Shown: positions 8,863 through 18,887 of the stretch, one piece after another
How the letters are laid out: each line of letters starts with the position of its first letter
Position numbering within the stretch: the first letter of the stretch is position 1
Assembly: GCA_029558835.1 (NCBI GenBank)
Contig: JAKQDH010000060.1
Location: 49,960-113,959, forward strand
From: Planctomycetota bacterium
Lineage (GTDB): Bacteria; Planctomycetota; Phycisphaerae; UBA1845
Length of the DNA: 64,000 nucleotides
Reading direction: 5' to 3'
Position numbers and translations under genes: made by a program
The notes under the pieces: model-generated
What the model was told of the DNA's origin: nothing
The model's database searches: none
Seen by the model: the letters and a program-made list of their open reading frames with translations, nothing else

Positions 8863-9864
8863 TCAGCCCCGCGACTCGAACAGGTTGGCCAAGCCTCCCA
8901 GCAGCGACCCTTCGTCCTTCCCGCCCTTCCCCGGCCGCAGGTTGGCGAGAATCCGCCCGGCCAGCCGGGTAAACGGGAGTGACTGAAGCCATACCGTCCC
9001 CGGGCCCCGCAGGGTCGCCAGGAACAGCCCCTCCCCGCCGAAGATCGCGTTCTTGATGCCTCGCTGGAGCTGGATATCGTAGTCCACGCCGGGTTGGAAG
9101 GCGACCAGACAGCCCGTATCCACGCGCAGCGTGCGCCCGGCGGGCAGGTCCAGGCGATGAATCGTCCCCCCGGCGTGCAGCAGCGCCAAGCCGTCTCCGG
9201 TCAGCCGCTGGAGAATGAACCCCTCGCCCCCAAACAGCCCGGTCAGGATCTTCTTCTGGAACGCGATACCCACCTGCACGCCCCGGGCCGCACAGAGGAA
9301 CGCCTCCTTCTGGCAGATCAGCTCACCCCCCAACTCATCCAGGCGCAACGGGATGATCTTGCCGGGATACGGGGCAGCGAAGGACACCCGCTCACGTTCC
9401 TGGCCGCCCGCCGTGAACGTCGTCAGGAACAGTGACTCGCCCGTCAGCACCCGCTTCCCGGCGTCCACCAACTTCCCGAACAGACCCTGCTGCTTGCTCG
9501 GGTCACCAAAGACGGTCTGCATCTGGATGCCGTGCGTCATGTACATCATCGTGCCGGCCTCAGCGATGACGGTTTCGCCCGGGTCCAGCGTAACTTCCAC
9601 GAACTGCATGTCGTCGCCGAACAGCTCGTAGTCGATCTCGTCGGCACGCCGCGGGCTCACCGTCCGGGGCGGAGGCGGCGCCCCCGCACCCGGGGATGCG
9701 CTCAGCGCCGGCACGTGTCGCGCCTCGGTCCATTCGGCCACGCCGGGGCCCCAAACGAGGGTATGCGGCCCTTGTGCAGCCGGCAGGGCGCGCGCCAGCT
9801 CCTCCTCACTCAGGGGTCCGACTGTCCGCCCGTCTCTTACGTAGTACCACCCGCCTGCGGCCAT
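8863..9864 (-). CDS. AIM24/TIGR00266-family protein with N-terminal GYF_2 domain
   Basis: A 333-aa protein. Residues 1-50 form a GYF_2-type domain ([18 protein letters not shown], then the VWGPGVAEW turn). The remainder is a double-psi beta-helix-like AIM24 domain, with the characteristic [29 protein letters not shown] and [14 protein letters not shown] repeats. AIM24 proteins are of unknown biochemical role; the yeast mitochondrial member affects inner-membrane organisation. The ATG at 9864 is chosen because the GYF domain begins there; the frame upstream is unrelated Arg-rich sequence. It appears to be a single gene. Confidence 0.88.
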   Translation of the reverse strand: MAAGGWYYVRDGRTVGPLSEEELARALPAAQGPHTLVWGPGVAEWTEARHVPALSASPGAGAPPPPRTVSPRRADEIDYELFGDDMQFVEVTLDPGETVIAEAGTMMYMTHGIQMQTVFGDPSKQQGLFGKLVDAGKRVLTGESLFLTTFTAGGQERERVSFAAPYPGKIIPLRLDELGGELICQKEAFLCAARGVQVGIAFQKKILTGLFGGEGFILQRLTGDGLALLHAGGTIHRLDLPAGRTLRVDTGCLVAFQPGVDYDIQLQRGIKNAIFGGEGLFLATLRGPGTVWLQSLPFTRLAGRILANLRPGKGGKDEGSLLGGLANLFESRG

Positions 9865-10202
9865 GGTCTTTTGGCCCCCACTCCGGTCGTCTAGCCGAAA
9901 CCCAACGTCGTCCCGGCCGGGCCGGTGCCGCATGGTACCCACCGTGCACCCCCGTGCCAAGCCGTGCCCGCAGCGCAGCCAGCCCGTGGCGGAACAGACG
10001 GGTTGCCGAGCAAGGCAGGATGGGTCTGGGTGCAGCGCCCCCCCGCGGGCGACGTGGGGCACCGCCGCGTTGCGGCGCACGGCATCGGCCACCGGGGGCC
10101 GAGGCTACGTCTCTCGCCCGCCGGGCCCGCCCCTTGCGTCGCGCAGCCCGCCCGACCATCCGCCCAGCCCGTGTCCATCACCGCGCAGCCAGTCCAGCGC
10201 GC
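9865..10202. other. Gene-free stretch upstream of the AIM24 gene
   Basis: About 340 bp of GC-rich DNA with no supportable gene. Open frames on both strands are Arg/Pro/Ala-rich shadows. It ends at the intrinsic terminator of the next minus-strand gene. The promoter of the AIM24 gene should lie here, but no convincing -35/-10 pair is visible. Confidence 0.5.
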
Positions 10203-10239
10203 AAAAAAAGCCCCTCGCAGCCGCACGACTGCGAGGGGC
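10203..10239 (-). terminator. Rho-independent terminator of the secreted Cys-rich gene
   Basis: On the minus strand an 11-bp perfect GC-rich stem (GCCCCTCGCAG at 10210-10220 pairing with CTGCGAGGGGC at 10229-10239), with an 8-nt loop, is followed by seven T residues (10209-10203). It lies 74 bp downstream of the stop of the 1075-aa gene. Confidence 0.92.
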
Positions 10240-10312
10240 ACGAAAAAGAGGTTATGGTTTGCCGCTGCCGCGACGAGGGGCGTGCGGCCCCCGCGTCACG
10301 TGGGCTGACTCA

Positions 10313-13300
10313 CTACGGGCAACCCACGCCGGTCGGCTTCGGCGTACCGAACCAGATGTCGTACTGGGTCGCACCGTTGAGCAGGTTGATCAACGCGGTC
10401 AAGTCCGCCACGGTGATCGAACCGCTCTGGTTGATGTCCGTCTCCCACAGCAGCACCGACCCGCCGCCCAGCGCGATGTTGAGCCGCTGGATGAGCTGGG
10501 TGATGTCCTGGGCATTCGTAAACGACGACCCATCGACGTTGCCCGGGTGCTTGTAGTACTTCACAAACGACCCGCCATTGTACTGGATCGTCGTGGCGTG
10601 CCCGACACCCACGGCCGGCGCCGGAGCGCCCACGTCATAGGCCGAGATACCATGCGCCAGGTTGATCGTGTACACGCCCGCCGGGCCTTCCACCACGCTG
10701 GTGATGGAGTTCGCCGCGCACGCCGGCGAGAACCCGGTCTCGCACAACGACCAGCACGAGAGGTCCGTAGCGCCGGAAACACCCAGGTTGATGGTGATCG
10801 GCACCCAGCCGCCCGGCTGACCAATACCCGCGCACGGCGTCAACGCCGAAATCGGGTGCGCCTGCGTGGCGTCCGTGATCCCGTCCGGCGGGTACGCAAC
10901 GAACACCGCGTTGGGCGGGCAGACTTCGCACGTGCAGTCCGGCTTGCAGAGGCCGGTCGCGCAGTTGCCGGCGTCGGTCCCGTCGCACTCCTCAGTGCCC
11001 TCGCGGATCCCGTTGCCGCACTCCTGCGCCTGGCCACCGCAGGTCACCGTCGCCAGGTACCTGTCGTTCTCCCCGCAGGTGACGATGGTGTCCCAGTCAC
11101 GCGGCCCGACCCACAGCCACAGCGGGCCCGCTTCGTTGATCGTGCCGGCGATCTCCACCTCGGCGCACGTCTGCGCCGAATCCGCAGACGCCAACTGCTC
11201 GTAGTCGACGCAGTCGCCACTGACCGGATCCATCACGAAGATCAGGACCGGGTACTCGGCTACGACCAGGAAGGAGAACTCACCCACGGGTACGTCAATC
11301 TCGAACCAGTCAGTGTCACGGTTCGTACCGTCGCACGTGCTCGAGCCGCAAACCGTCGTGTTGCAGAGGAACGTCTCGAACGGATAGGTCGGGTCGTCAT
11401 TGCACCCGCCGTTCGTGTCAGCGCCGCACGCCTCGAGTTCCGCCACGCTGTCCGGCGGGCACTCGAAGGTGCACGGGCACGGGTTGATCGGCTCGCACAT
11501 CAGACCCTCGGCCGCGTCATGCCACACACCTTGCAGGTTAATGCAGTCGACCTCGGCTTCCAGGTACACGCACTCGCGCTCGACGCCCGGCAGACAGCAG
11601 GTACCCCAGCCGCACGGCGGGACCATGTCGTCGCAGGTAACGCCCGCCTGGAACCGGTAACCCGGCTGGTTGCAGGTGCTCAGCGGAAGCGGGTCCACGC
11701 AGAAGGGCTCTGGGCCCGTCATGTTGCAGCAGGCGCCCAGCGGATCGATCGCGGTGCCCGTGATGCACAGGCTCAGGTCGAACGCCTCCGTCGTCCACGT
11801 CGTGCCGTCATAGAACAACGACTGGAGGTCCTGACCCGTGGAGCTCATCCACAGGAAGTAGCACCCGCCCGCGGGACTCACGGCCTGGATCGACACGTGA
11901 CCCGCGTACAGCCCCGCCGGGATGATCGGGCTGAGGTTCGTCGAGAAGTAGTACAGCGGGTACGTCCCATACAGGTCGCCCGTCGCCACCGGGGTCAGCG
12001 TCACGGTGTAGGTGGAACCTACCTGCGCGCCCGGCTGCCCACTGGCATCCTGGTAGAACTTGATCTCGAAGGTCATCGGCGACTCGGTGCAGGCCTCCCA
12101 GCCCGTGGTGAAGGACAGCGTCAGGCCCCACCAGTGCAGATCCTCGATGTCGCCGTACAGGTCCCAGAACTTCTCGTACCGAATGTAGCCGACCTCCAGG
12201 TCCGAAGTCCCCGCGCTCCAGCTATCGTCCGTGCCCGCCACCGGCTGCCCGAACAGCGTGTTCGCCGGGCAGAACGCGTAGCAGGGGACGCAGTCCACCG
12301 TCACCACGTAGTCGATCTCGCCGTACGGGTTGCTGCACGGCCAGTCCTCCCAGGGCTTGCTCACGAAGAAGAAGTAAATCCCGCCCGGCATGCACGGGAT
12401 ATTCAGCGTCTTCTCCTCACAGGGACCCGCGGTCATGTACGGTTCGATGTAGCCGGTGGTCTCATTGCAGTTGCCCGAGCCCTCGAAGCCGGGATTGTAC
12501 TCAATCAGGCCCACGATCGCGCCGAACTCGGCCGTGACCGTCATGTCGTACCTCGTGTCGCCCGTGGTCGTGATCTTGTACCAGTCGGTGTCACGCGTGG
12601 CCGTCGTCGAGTACGACGTTCCACACACCGGCTGACCGCACGTGATCACCTCCGCCTCGAGGCAGGAGCCGTTTACGCTTTCCCCGCATGCTTCGTTCTC
12701 CACGTGCGCGCCACCCGGGCAGGTGACTACGCAGGAGCAGGTGCAGTCGGACTTGCACGCCGTGCCGAGGCAGTTGGCGTTGTCCGTCCCGTCGCACTCC
12801 TCCGTGCCCTCGCGGATGCCGTTGCCGCACACGGCCGCCGTGTTCACCCAGATCCTGAACCAAGTGTTGTAGGCGAAAACCGGGTCGCTACCCCCAGCGT
12901 ACTTGGCCCAGACGCCGGTCGATTCCGTCCGAACCCAGAACAGGTTCTCGGAGCTGCCCAACTCCACCGGCCCCGCGTAGGGCAGACCAATGTTGTCGTT
13001 GTTCGTGTCGAACGCGGCAAACACCAGATCCGGCAGGGTAACGCCGGAGAAGGTCTGCGTGAACGTCTGCACCGTCGAGGCGGTGGCCAACGTCACGGTT
13101 CTCGAGGTCCCACCGATCGCCGCAGTGGGCCCCCCGGCCGTGGTACCACTCCAGAGGCTGACAGTGCACGACTTGCCGCTACCCCCGCCGTAGTTCCACA
13201 GCACCAACTCGTACTGGAGCATGCTCCGGTCGGAGCCGGCCAGATAGCAGTCGTCCCCGAACGTATACGTCGCGTACGGGAGCAGGAACCAGTTCGTGGG

Positions 13301-13540
13301 GTTAATGGTATTCGCGTACGCCAAGCCCATTGCCTGGGTATCACGGTAACCCGCTTCGCCCTCCGCCTCACCATACACTTCGGTGCCCGCGGGAAGTTGG
13401 ACCACCGACATGACCCTGCCCGCCGCGGTGTCCGTCGACGCCGCAGTGCTCCCGCTCACCGACGCCGCAGGTGTATCGGCCCAAACACCGGCCGTACACC
13501 ACAAACCCACCGCCAGCATACACAACAGTCTCTTACCCAT
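10313..13540 (-). CDS. Large secreted Cys-rich surface protein with dockerin-like C-terminus
   Basis: A 1075-aa exported protein. The ATG at 13540 has a perfect AGGAGGAGA ribosome binding site and opens a signal peptide (MGKRLLCMLAVGLWCTAGVW). Twice it carries an NGIREGTEECDGTD segment followed by clustered cysteines, a motif known from surface proteins of Myxococcota and Phycisphaerae. It also has two DTDWF/Y-type beta domains and a GACCNMTG...CCLPG Cys-rich block. Near the C-terminus NVDGSSFTNAQDITQLIQ and ETDINQSGSITVADLTAL form a pair of dockerin-like Ca-binding loops. No enzymatic domain is recognised; a cell-surface or adhesive role is an inference. It is monocistronic with its own terminator. 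Confidence 0.85.
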   Translation of the reverse strand: MGKRLLCMLAVGLWCTAGVWADTPAASVSGSTAASTDTAAGRVMSVVQLPAGTEVYGEAEGEAGYRDTQAMGLAYANTINPTNWFLLPYATYTFGDDCYLAGSDRSMLQYELVLWNYGGGSGKSCTVSLWSGTTAGGPTAAIGGTSRTVTLATASTVQTFTQTFSGVTLPDLVFAAFDTNNDNIGLPYAGPVELGSSENLFWVRTESTGVWAKYAGGSDPVFAYNTWFRIWVNTAAVCGNGIREGTEECDGTDNANCLGTACKSDCTCSCVVTCPGGAHVENEACGESVNGSCLEAEVITCGQPVCGTSYSTTATRDTDWYKITTTGDTRYDMTVTAEFGAIVGLIEYNPGFEGSGNCNETTGYIEPYMTAGPCEEKTLNIPCMPGGIYFFFVSKPWEDWPCSNPYGEIDYVVTVDCVPCYAFCPANTLFGQPVAGTDDSWSAGTSDLEVGYIRYEKFWDLYGDIEDLHWWGLTLSFTTGWEACTESPMTFEIKFYQDASGQPGAQVGSTYTVTLTPVATGDLYGTYPLYYFSTNLSPIIPAGLYAGHVSIQAVSPAGGCYFLWMSSTGQDLQSLFYDGTTWTTEAFDLSLCITGTAIDPLGACCNMTGPEPFCVDPLPLSTCNQPGYRFQAGVTCDDMVPPCGWGTCCLPGVERECVYLEAEVDCINLQGVWHDAAEGLMCEPINPCPCTFECPPDSVAELEACGADTNGGCNDDPTYPFETFLCNTTVCGSSTCDGTNRDTDWFEIDVPVGEFSFLVVAEYPVLIFVMDPVSGDCVDYEQLASADSAQTCAEVEIAGTINEAGPLWLWVGPRDWDTIVTCGENDRYLATVTCGGQAQECGNGIREGTEECDGTDAGNCATGLCKPDCTCEVCPPNAVFVAYPPDGITDATQAHPISALTPCAGIGQPGGWVPITINLGVSGATDLSCWSLCETGFSPACAANSITSVVEGPAGVYTINLAHGISAYDVGAPAPAVGVGHATTIQYNGGSFVKYYKHPGNVDGSSFTNAQDITQLIQRLNIALGGGSVLLWETDINQSGSITVADLTALINLLNGATQYDIWFGTPKPTGVGCP

Positions 13541-14473
13541 AAATCGTCTCCTCCTTAAACTCACAGGAACAGACCTCAATACCATCCCCCACTCCTACAG
13601 CCGGAGCGTGAGCCACAACAAGACAGGTCTACGCCCCCCGTCCGAGGGCGCTGGTGCGTCCTAAGAGCCTCCCCAAAAGAACGCGCGCACGCCGCCGGAA
13701 GTCTCTCCGCAGCGTGCCGCCGGCTTCCCGATGCCCCGCTTCCAACCTACTGACAAGAGCTCCGTTTCCTCTCTCAGCTTGCGACTGCCTCTTTCCCTGA
13801 TCTCACGTCAATACGAAGCGGAGAACGACAGAGATGTTCGTCTCCCCACCTGCCGTCCGGACCAATGCCGGTAGGCCCCCCTGACTCACTGGCGGCGACC
13901 AAGGCTGCGGGCAGCCGGCGCTGCAACTCTCCGGGACCTGCCCCCCCACAACGGCCGTCCGCTCTTCTCAGCCTAGCGCACTTGACGGCCCCAGTCTAGC
14001 GGAAAAGCCCACGGCCGTCAACGTTTATTTGGCATCCCAGGGGCAGGGGCGGCACTTACCGGACAAACGGCAAACGAACCCCGCACCCTGGCACATCCAC
14101 ACCGCCGCTAACACCCGTTCCCGTCGTGCCCGCGGCCCCAGCCTCAGCCGCAAGAGACCATCGCTTGCCACGTCATGTCGGGGGAAGGACCCACACCTCC
14201 AAACCCCCGCGCCGCCATCCTCCCTGAAGAAGGCCGAACTCGACCTTTCACACTTCCACTGCCAGAAGCCAATCTGCGTTTCCTCTTCAACGCGAGTCCG
14301 GCCCAGTGACGCTGACACGGCACAGCAGACCGCCCACGCCGCAAGGTCGGCACAGGCGTTTCGGCCCCGTTGCTCGGTATGACCCGACCCAGGTCAGCCC
14401 TGGCGCCGCTTGATGCTACTGCACCCCGCCTGCTTGCCACCCAGCGTCCTGACCGGTCACGGAGCACCGCGAT
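13541..14473. other. Long gene-free interval
   Basis: About 930 bp with no coding frame that looks real; base composition is pyrimidine-skewed on the + strand. One 9-bp inverted repeat (TTGACGGCC at 13982-13990, GGCCGTCAA at 14013-14021) is followed by GTTTATTT on the + strand. It could be a leader or terminator element. The promoter of the secreted Cys-rich gene must lie here but is not recognisable as a standard sigma-70 site. Confidence 0.45.
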
Positions 14474-15019
14474 TCAGTCGCTCCCGGGCTCCGCGTTCGC
14501 GGCACCGAGCGGAGTGGGCTCGTCGGGCCCATCCTGCTTGGGGGGTGCCAGCGGCGGCAGACTAGCCACCGCGGCCAGCCGGGCCGGCTTCTCCCCCAGC
14601 GCGTCCGTTACGACAACTCGGCCGTTCCCCAGACCATCCGACCCGGCATCGACGATGAACCCACGTTTTCCCTTGCCCACCAGGGCCACGCGCCCGCAGT
14701 CGTCGTCGTCGGAGCAGATCAGGACGGTCGGCTTCTCGTAGGCATTGTTCATGGCGATCCGACCACTGCCCTTGGCATCCACCGAGAGGTGTACCACGGA
14801 CGTCCCCAGCGGCGACATGATGCGCAGCGCCCGCGCGGTAACCACGTCGAACTCGGGGTTGTTTCCGGGAACGGCGGTCCGGCGTCCGTCGAACGGCTGG
14901 ACCGCTCCGAGCACGCCCAGTCCGATTACCGCCAGCACCAGCAGGAATGTAGCCCGCCGCCAACACCGCAGCTCCCTCTCCAGGTGCGTCAGGCGCTCTT
15001 CGATGCTCAACATGTTCAT
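14474..15019 (-). CDS. Small membrane-anchored hypothetical protein
   Basis: A 181-aa protein of unknown function. It starts MNMLSIEERLTHLERELRCW, a short amphipathic coiled-coil-like segment, followed by one transmembrane helix (RATFLLVLAVIGLGVLGAV, about residues 23-41). The rest is a beta-rich domain with repeated short strands (GTSVVHLSVDAKGSGRIAM, GFIVDAGSDGLGNG) and a Pro-rich tail, presumably periplasmic. An AGAGGGG site sits about 8 bases before the ATG at 15019. It is encoded downstream of the HldE-like gene on the same strand with 137 bp between, so cotranscription is possible. Confidence 0.7.
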   Translation of the reverse strand: MNMLSIEERLTHLERELRCWRRATFLLVLAVIGLGVLGAVQPFDGRRTAVPGNNPEFDVVTARALRIMSPLGTSVVHLSVDAKGSGRIAMNNAYEKPTVLICSDDDDCGRVALVGKGKRGFIVDAGSDGLGNGRVVVTDALGEKPARLAAVASLPPLAPPKQDGPDEPTPLGAANAEPGSD

Positions 15020-15156
15020 GCGGTACCCCTCTGCGCGAAGCCAGGATTCGCCGCACTTGGTCTCTTATAGAGATCGTGCGGCCTGATCTCAAGTCCACAG
15101 CCGAGCGTTTGAATATGGTACACGAAAACGGCGCGGACGCGACCCCGGAGGTGCAC

Positions 15157-16761
15157 TCAGCCCACGGGCACGGCCGCCGGAGTTCGATGGCGGGCGAGCA
15201 CTGTGCACGTGAGTTCGCGCCGCGGACGGAGCCACTCGCGCAGCGCGGATTGCGAGATGGGATGGTTGCCAAGCCGGCCCGCCTCCAGAGCGGCGGCGGC
15301 GTTGCCAAGGTACGCGGCCTGCATGAGAGTCGCGCCCGCCGCCAGCGCCAGCGTGGACGTCGCGAGCAAGGCATCGCCGCAACCCAGACCGTCCACCGCG
15401 TACTCGGCAAACGAGGGAAGCTGCTCGCTCTTGAGTCGCCCGGACCAGCCCGGCGTGCCGGGTTGCTGGTTGCGGCGCTGGAAGACCACGAGCCCGCGCT
15501 TCTCCAGCGTGACGAGCAGATGGCGCGCCTGCGTGCGCGCCAGGGTCTGCCATGCCACCGCGGAAAGACCGCTGTCGTAGTCGTTGAGGACCGCGCGCAC
15601 TTCGCGCTCGGTCGGACACAGCAAGTCAACCTTCTCGAAGTTCAGCAGCGTGGCGCGCCCGCCGCTGACATCGGCCGCCAGTACCCCAACGTTGTGCCGC
15701 AGCATGGGCAGGGTACGACTGAGCAGACCGCCGGTGATCATGCCATACCCGAAGTCGCAGAACACGGCCGCGTCGGCCCCGCGGGCGTGGGCCTCAAGCA
15801 CGCGCGCCGCCCGCCGCTCGGCCGTCGAGTCCAGCGGCAGACGCTCCCCCATGTCCACCTTGAAAAGCTTGTTCTCGTCCGCAAGAAAGCGGGTCTTCTC
15901 CACCAGTCCCGGGCGCGAGGGCAGCAACTCCACCTCGACGCCTTCCTTGCGGAGCAGCTCCAGAGCCCGAGTGGATCCGGCGTCGCTCCCCCCACAACTG
16001 AGCAGAAACGGCCGGGCCCCCAGGGCGACCGCGTGGCGGGCGACGATGGCCGCGCCGCCGAGATACTCGCTTTCTTCCAGCCGCGCCAGTGACATCATCG
16101 GCGATTCATGGGCCACACCCAGCACGTCGCAGAAGACGTAGCGGTCCACCACAATGTCGCCGACCACCAGCAGCCGCAGGTTCCGAAAGCGCTGCAGCAG
16201 GTCATAAACCAAGCCGGTGCTGATGTCGTAGCGCTGGCACAACAGGCTGAGCCGTTCCGCCTCCAGCTCCGGCGCCGCCGGCATCCGCTCGATCAGCTTG
16301 GTCGAGCTGAAGACGATCTCGCCGCTGGAAAAGACGATGCGCCCACCGCATTGCTCGACCGTACGCTTCTCCGCCAGGAAGCCGGGATCGTCGGAGTTCT
16401 CGTACTCCCGTCCCTTGACGTAGAGGTCGGGCTTGACGAGCGCGAGGATGTGCTCGGCCGTGGGGTTCGGGTCGATGCAGACGTAGTCCACGAACAACAG
16501 CGCCGCAAGGTTCTCAGCCCGTAACTCCTCGGGGATGTAGGGCCCCTGGTCGCGTTTGGTGAACGCGGCGTCGCCGGTCAGTGTGACCACCAGCAGGTCA
16601 CCCTGGCGTCGGGCGAACTCGAGGTAGCGGATGTGCCCGGGATGGACAATGTCGAAGCACCCGTGGCACTGGACGATGGTCCTGCCCTCGTGGCGTGCCG
16701 CCGCGACGGCTGCCAGAAGTGCATCCAAGCTGACAATTTTGCTGTGGTATGCCGTCTGCAT
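15157..16761 (-). CDS. HldE-like bifunctional enzyme with swapped domain order (nucleotidyltransferase then PfkB kinase)
   Basis: A 534-aa protein. Residues 25-160 are a cytidylyltransferase-fold domain with the GCFDIVHPGH nucleotide motif (34-43) and a C-terminal SSTKLIE. From about residue 195 a PfkB/RfaE-type sugar kinase follows (LRLLVVGDIVVDRYVF, the EYLGGAA motif, and the catalytic GLGCGDALLA with its Asp). E. coli HldE makes ADP-heptose for LPS core but has kinase first and adenylyltransferase second; here the order is reversed. The LPS role is supported by the LptF/G genes just upstream on the other strand and a heptosyltransferase nearby. The ATG at 16761 is preferred over the TTG at 16788. 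Confidence 0.85.
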   Translation of the reverse strand: MQTAYHSKIVSLDALLAAVAAARHEGRTIVQCHGCFDIVHPGHIRYLEFARRQGDLLVVTLTGDAAFTKRDQGPYIPEELRAENLAALLFVDYVCIDPNPTAEHILALVKPDLYVKGREYENSDDPGFLAEKRTVEQCGGRIVFSSGEIVFSSTKLIERMPAAPELEAERLSLLCQRYDISTGLVYDLLQRFRNLRLLVVGDIVVDRYVFCDVLGVAHESPMMSLARLEESEYLGGAAIVARHAVALGARPFLLSCGGSDAGSTRALELLRKEGVEVELLPSRPGLVEKTRFLADENKLFKVDMGERLPLDSTAERRAARVLEAHARGADAAVFCDFGYGMITGGLLSRTLPMLRHNVGVLAADVSGGRATLLNFEKVDLLCPTEREVRAVLNDYDSGLSAVAWQTLARTQARHLLVTLEKRGLVVFQRRNQQPGTPGWSGRLKSEQLPSFAEYAVDGLGCGDALLATSTLALAAGATLMQAAYLGNAAAALEAGRLGNHPISQSALREWLRPRRELTCTVLARHRTPAAVPVG

Positions 16762-17105
16762 TCGCACCCGCCCCGTCGGCGAGGGCAACTCCGGGGTATC
16801 AGTACAGTCAGGCTAATTATCGGCTGAGGGCGGGCGACAGTCGCATCCATTCCGACGGAGGGCGGGTGGGCGCCCCCGGTTTGCAACTGGGCGGCGGGCA
16901 CGTACAGTCTGCGTCGGCCCCCAACGAGGGGGAACGTGGTTCCCGATGCGGTGTGGGCGTGGGCCGCCTCGGCAGGTGACCCGGGTCCCAGTTCCTTACC
17001 CGGCCCGAACCGGACGAGGAGGCCCCTGTTGAGCGGAGCGGGCTCATCCGCGCCTCCGGTCGCGGGACGGTACGGCCCCCGCGGGCATCAGGGAGGGTAA
17101 CGTTC
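16762..17105. other. Divergent intergenic region between HldE-like and LptF-like genes
   Basis: About 340 bp, GC-rich, no gene. It must hold divergent promoters but no convincing hexamer pair is seen. A partial copy of the GGGGGCCGACGC word occurs in inverted orientation near 16918. Confidence 0.4.
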
Positions 17106-18704
17106 GTGCCCTGGACTCTTCAACGCTACATCCTGGCGGAGATGCTCAAGACGTTTCTGCTGGCGGCGCTGGCGTTGACGGCCGTGGTCGGTCTGGGCGT
17201 CGGCATCGTCAACGTGGTGAAGCTCGGGGAGGTGACGACCCGCCAACTGCTGCTGCTCATGGCGCTCATGCTGCCGCTGGCGGCTGCGCTCACGTTGCCC
17301 GTGGCGGCGCTGTTCAGTGCGGCCGCCACCTACGGGCGGCTCAGTGCCGACAACGAGTTCGTGGCCTGTCGCAGTGGTGGAATCAACCTCCACTACCTGT
17401 TGCTGCCGGCGGTGGTCGTCAGTGTGCTCTGCGCGGCCGTCACGTTCGGGCTGGCCAACTTCGTTATCCCCGCGATGGCGCAGAACCTGAACCGGTACCT
17501 CACCGGTGACTTCAGTACGGTGATTCTGCGTCGGCTGGAGCGTCCGCAGGGGTTCTCGCTGGGCGGCGCCTTTCGCGTGTTCTGCGACCGCGCCCCGGAA
17601 GTCGCCAGTGAGCCGGGGTTGATCGTGCTCCAGGGCGTCGCGTTCGTGGAGATGGACAAGGAGAAGAGCACGTGGGTGCGCTATGGCACCGCGCGGGAGG
17701 CGCGGGTGCAACTGGTTAGCGAAGGGGACAACCTGAGCATCGTGGCCGACCTGATCGGCATGTGCGGCTATGACCGCAAAGACGATCGTGCCCTGGAGGG
17801 CGACCAGCAACGGGTGGGCCCCGTGCCGCTTCCCGGCTTGGGGCAGCTCGAGGTGAAGTTCCTCAATCTCCAGGGCCTGCTGCACTACTATCACCAGCCT
17901 CAGGAGTGGCATAAGGTGCGCGCGGCCGTCGCGGGGCTGGCCGCCGAAGCCCGGCGCCAAGCGGTGTACGACAGCCTCGAACAGGAGTGGAGTGACGGGA
18001 AGGAGCTGTTGCTGGAGCACGGGGCGGTGGTCTACGTCCTGCGGTCCGAGAGCGCGGCCCGACAGCGGGATGGGAGTCTGGAGCTTCACCACGCCGTGGC
18101 CGTGGAGCAACGTCCCGGGCTGGAAGTGACGTACGTGGCCGACCGGGCGGTACTCGAACTGACACGTGGCGGGCCCGGCGAGGAGCCGGCCTTGCAGGTC
18201 GGGTTGCACGGCGCGCGTCTCGCGGAGAGTACGGGCGCGCGGGCGGGTACGGGGGAGAGGAAATCGTTCGGGCCGCTGGCGGTGCCTGCCACGCTGCTGG
18301 AGGCGGTCGACCAGGGCGTCACCGCCGGACTGCTGGACGGCTCGTTGGCGGAAGACGCACCCGAGCCGCTGGTCCGCAAACACGCGCAGGCGTTGCAGGC
18401 CCGGGCGGCCGCGCTGCGTGAGATCGTGGCCACGCTCCACGAGCGGGCAGCCTTCAGTTCGAGTGCCTTGCTGCTGGTCGTTTTGGGAGCGGCGTTGGGG
18501 ATCATCTTTCGCGGGGCGCATCTGCTGACTGCATTTGCCATTAGTTTCGTGCCGTCGCTGGTGGTGTTCGTGGCAATCGCCAGCGGCAAGCAGATGGCGC
18601 ACAACAGCGCCACGCCGCTGCTGGGGCTGATCGTGATGTGGGCCGGGCTGGGCGTGGTCGGCGTGCTGGATTACCTGACCCTGACGCGGTTCCTGCGGCG
18701 GTGA
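17106..18704 (+). CDS. LptF/LptG family permease (first of pair)
   Basis: A 532-aa inner-membrane protein of the LPS export ABC transporter permease family. Three N-terminal transmembrane helices (LKTFLLAALALTAVVGLGVG, LLLLMALMLPLAAALTLPV, LLLPAVVVSVLCAAVTFGL) are followed by a large periplasmic beta-jellyroll region (about 150-430) and three C-terminal helices (SALLLVVLGAALGIIFRG and following). The GTG start has GGGAGGG 9 bases upstream. It is longer than typical LptF (about 370 aa) because the periplasmic part carries an insertion. The second permease gene follows on the same strand, matching the LptF-LptG heterodimer. Confidence 0.85.
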   Translation: MPWTLQRYILAEMLKTFLLAALALTAVVGLGVGIVNVVKLGEVTTRQLLLLMALMLPLAAALTLPVAALFSAAATYGRLSADNEFVACRSGGINLHYLLLPAVVVSVLCAAVTFGLANFVIPAMAQNLNRYLTGDFSTVILRRLERPQGFSLGGAFRVFCDRAPEVASEPGLIVLQGVAFVEMDKEKSTWVRYGTAREARVQLVSEGDNLSIVADLIGMCGYDRKDDRALEGDQQRVGPVPLPGLGQLEVKFLNLQGLLHYYHQPQEWHKVRAAVAGLAAEARRQAVYDSLEQEWSDGKELLLEHGAVVYVLRSESAARQRDGSLELHHAVAVEQRPGLEVTYVADRAVLELTRGGPGEEPALQVGLHGARLAESTGARAGTGERKSFGPLAVPATLLEAVDQGVTAGLLDGSLAEDAPEPLVRKHAQALQARAAALREIVATLHERAAFSSSALLLVVLGAALGIIFRGAHLLTAFAISFVPSLVVFVAIASGKQMAHNSATPLLGLIVMWAGLGVVGVLDYLTLTRFLRR

Positions 18705-18732
18705 GTCGGGCCGCGTAAATAGGAAATCGGGT

Positions 18733-18827
18733 GGGTGGCATGCCCAGGCCGAAGGCGCCGGCATGCTGTAGCGGCAGCAGCCGGGCGCCGGGAAGGCAGG
18801 GCGGCGCTGCGCTTGGCCATGCCTCCC
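18733..18827. repeat. Interspersed palindromic element, copy B
   Basis: Begins GGGTGGCATGCCCAGGC and ends GCTTGGCCATGCCTCCC, with GCGCCGGCATGC and GCGGCGCTGCGC inside as in copy A. It occupies the gap between the two LptF/G-like genes, so it is probably transcribed within their mRNA. Confidence 0.8.
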
Positions 18828-18887
18828 TGGCCGCGTCGTCGGCTTCCTTGCTGTGTGGAGCTGTTTAGAGGAACAGAGGCCCGTTCG

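Noticed and set aside
9863..13558. 1231-codon open frame on the + strand opposite the secreted Cys-rich gene
   Set aside because: The translation is Arg/His/Val-rich without domains, and the minus strand has a signal peptide, a perfect ribosome binding site and a terminator. It is a GC-bias shadow.
13982..14025. Possible intrinsic terminator (TTGACGGCC/GGCCGTCAA then GTTTATTT)
   Set aside because: The loop is 22 nt and no gene ends there on the + strand; kept only as a note in the gene-free interval.
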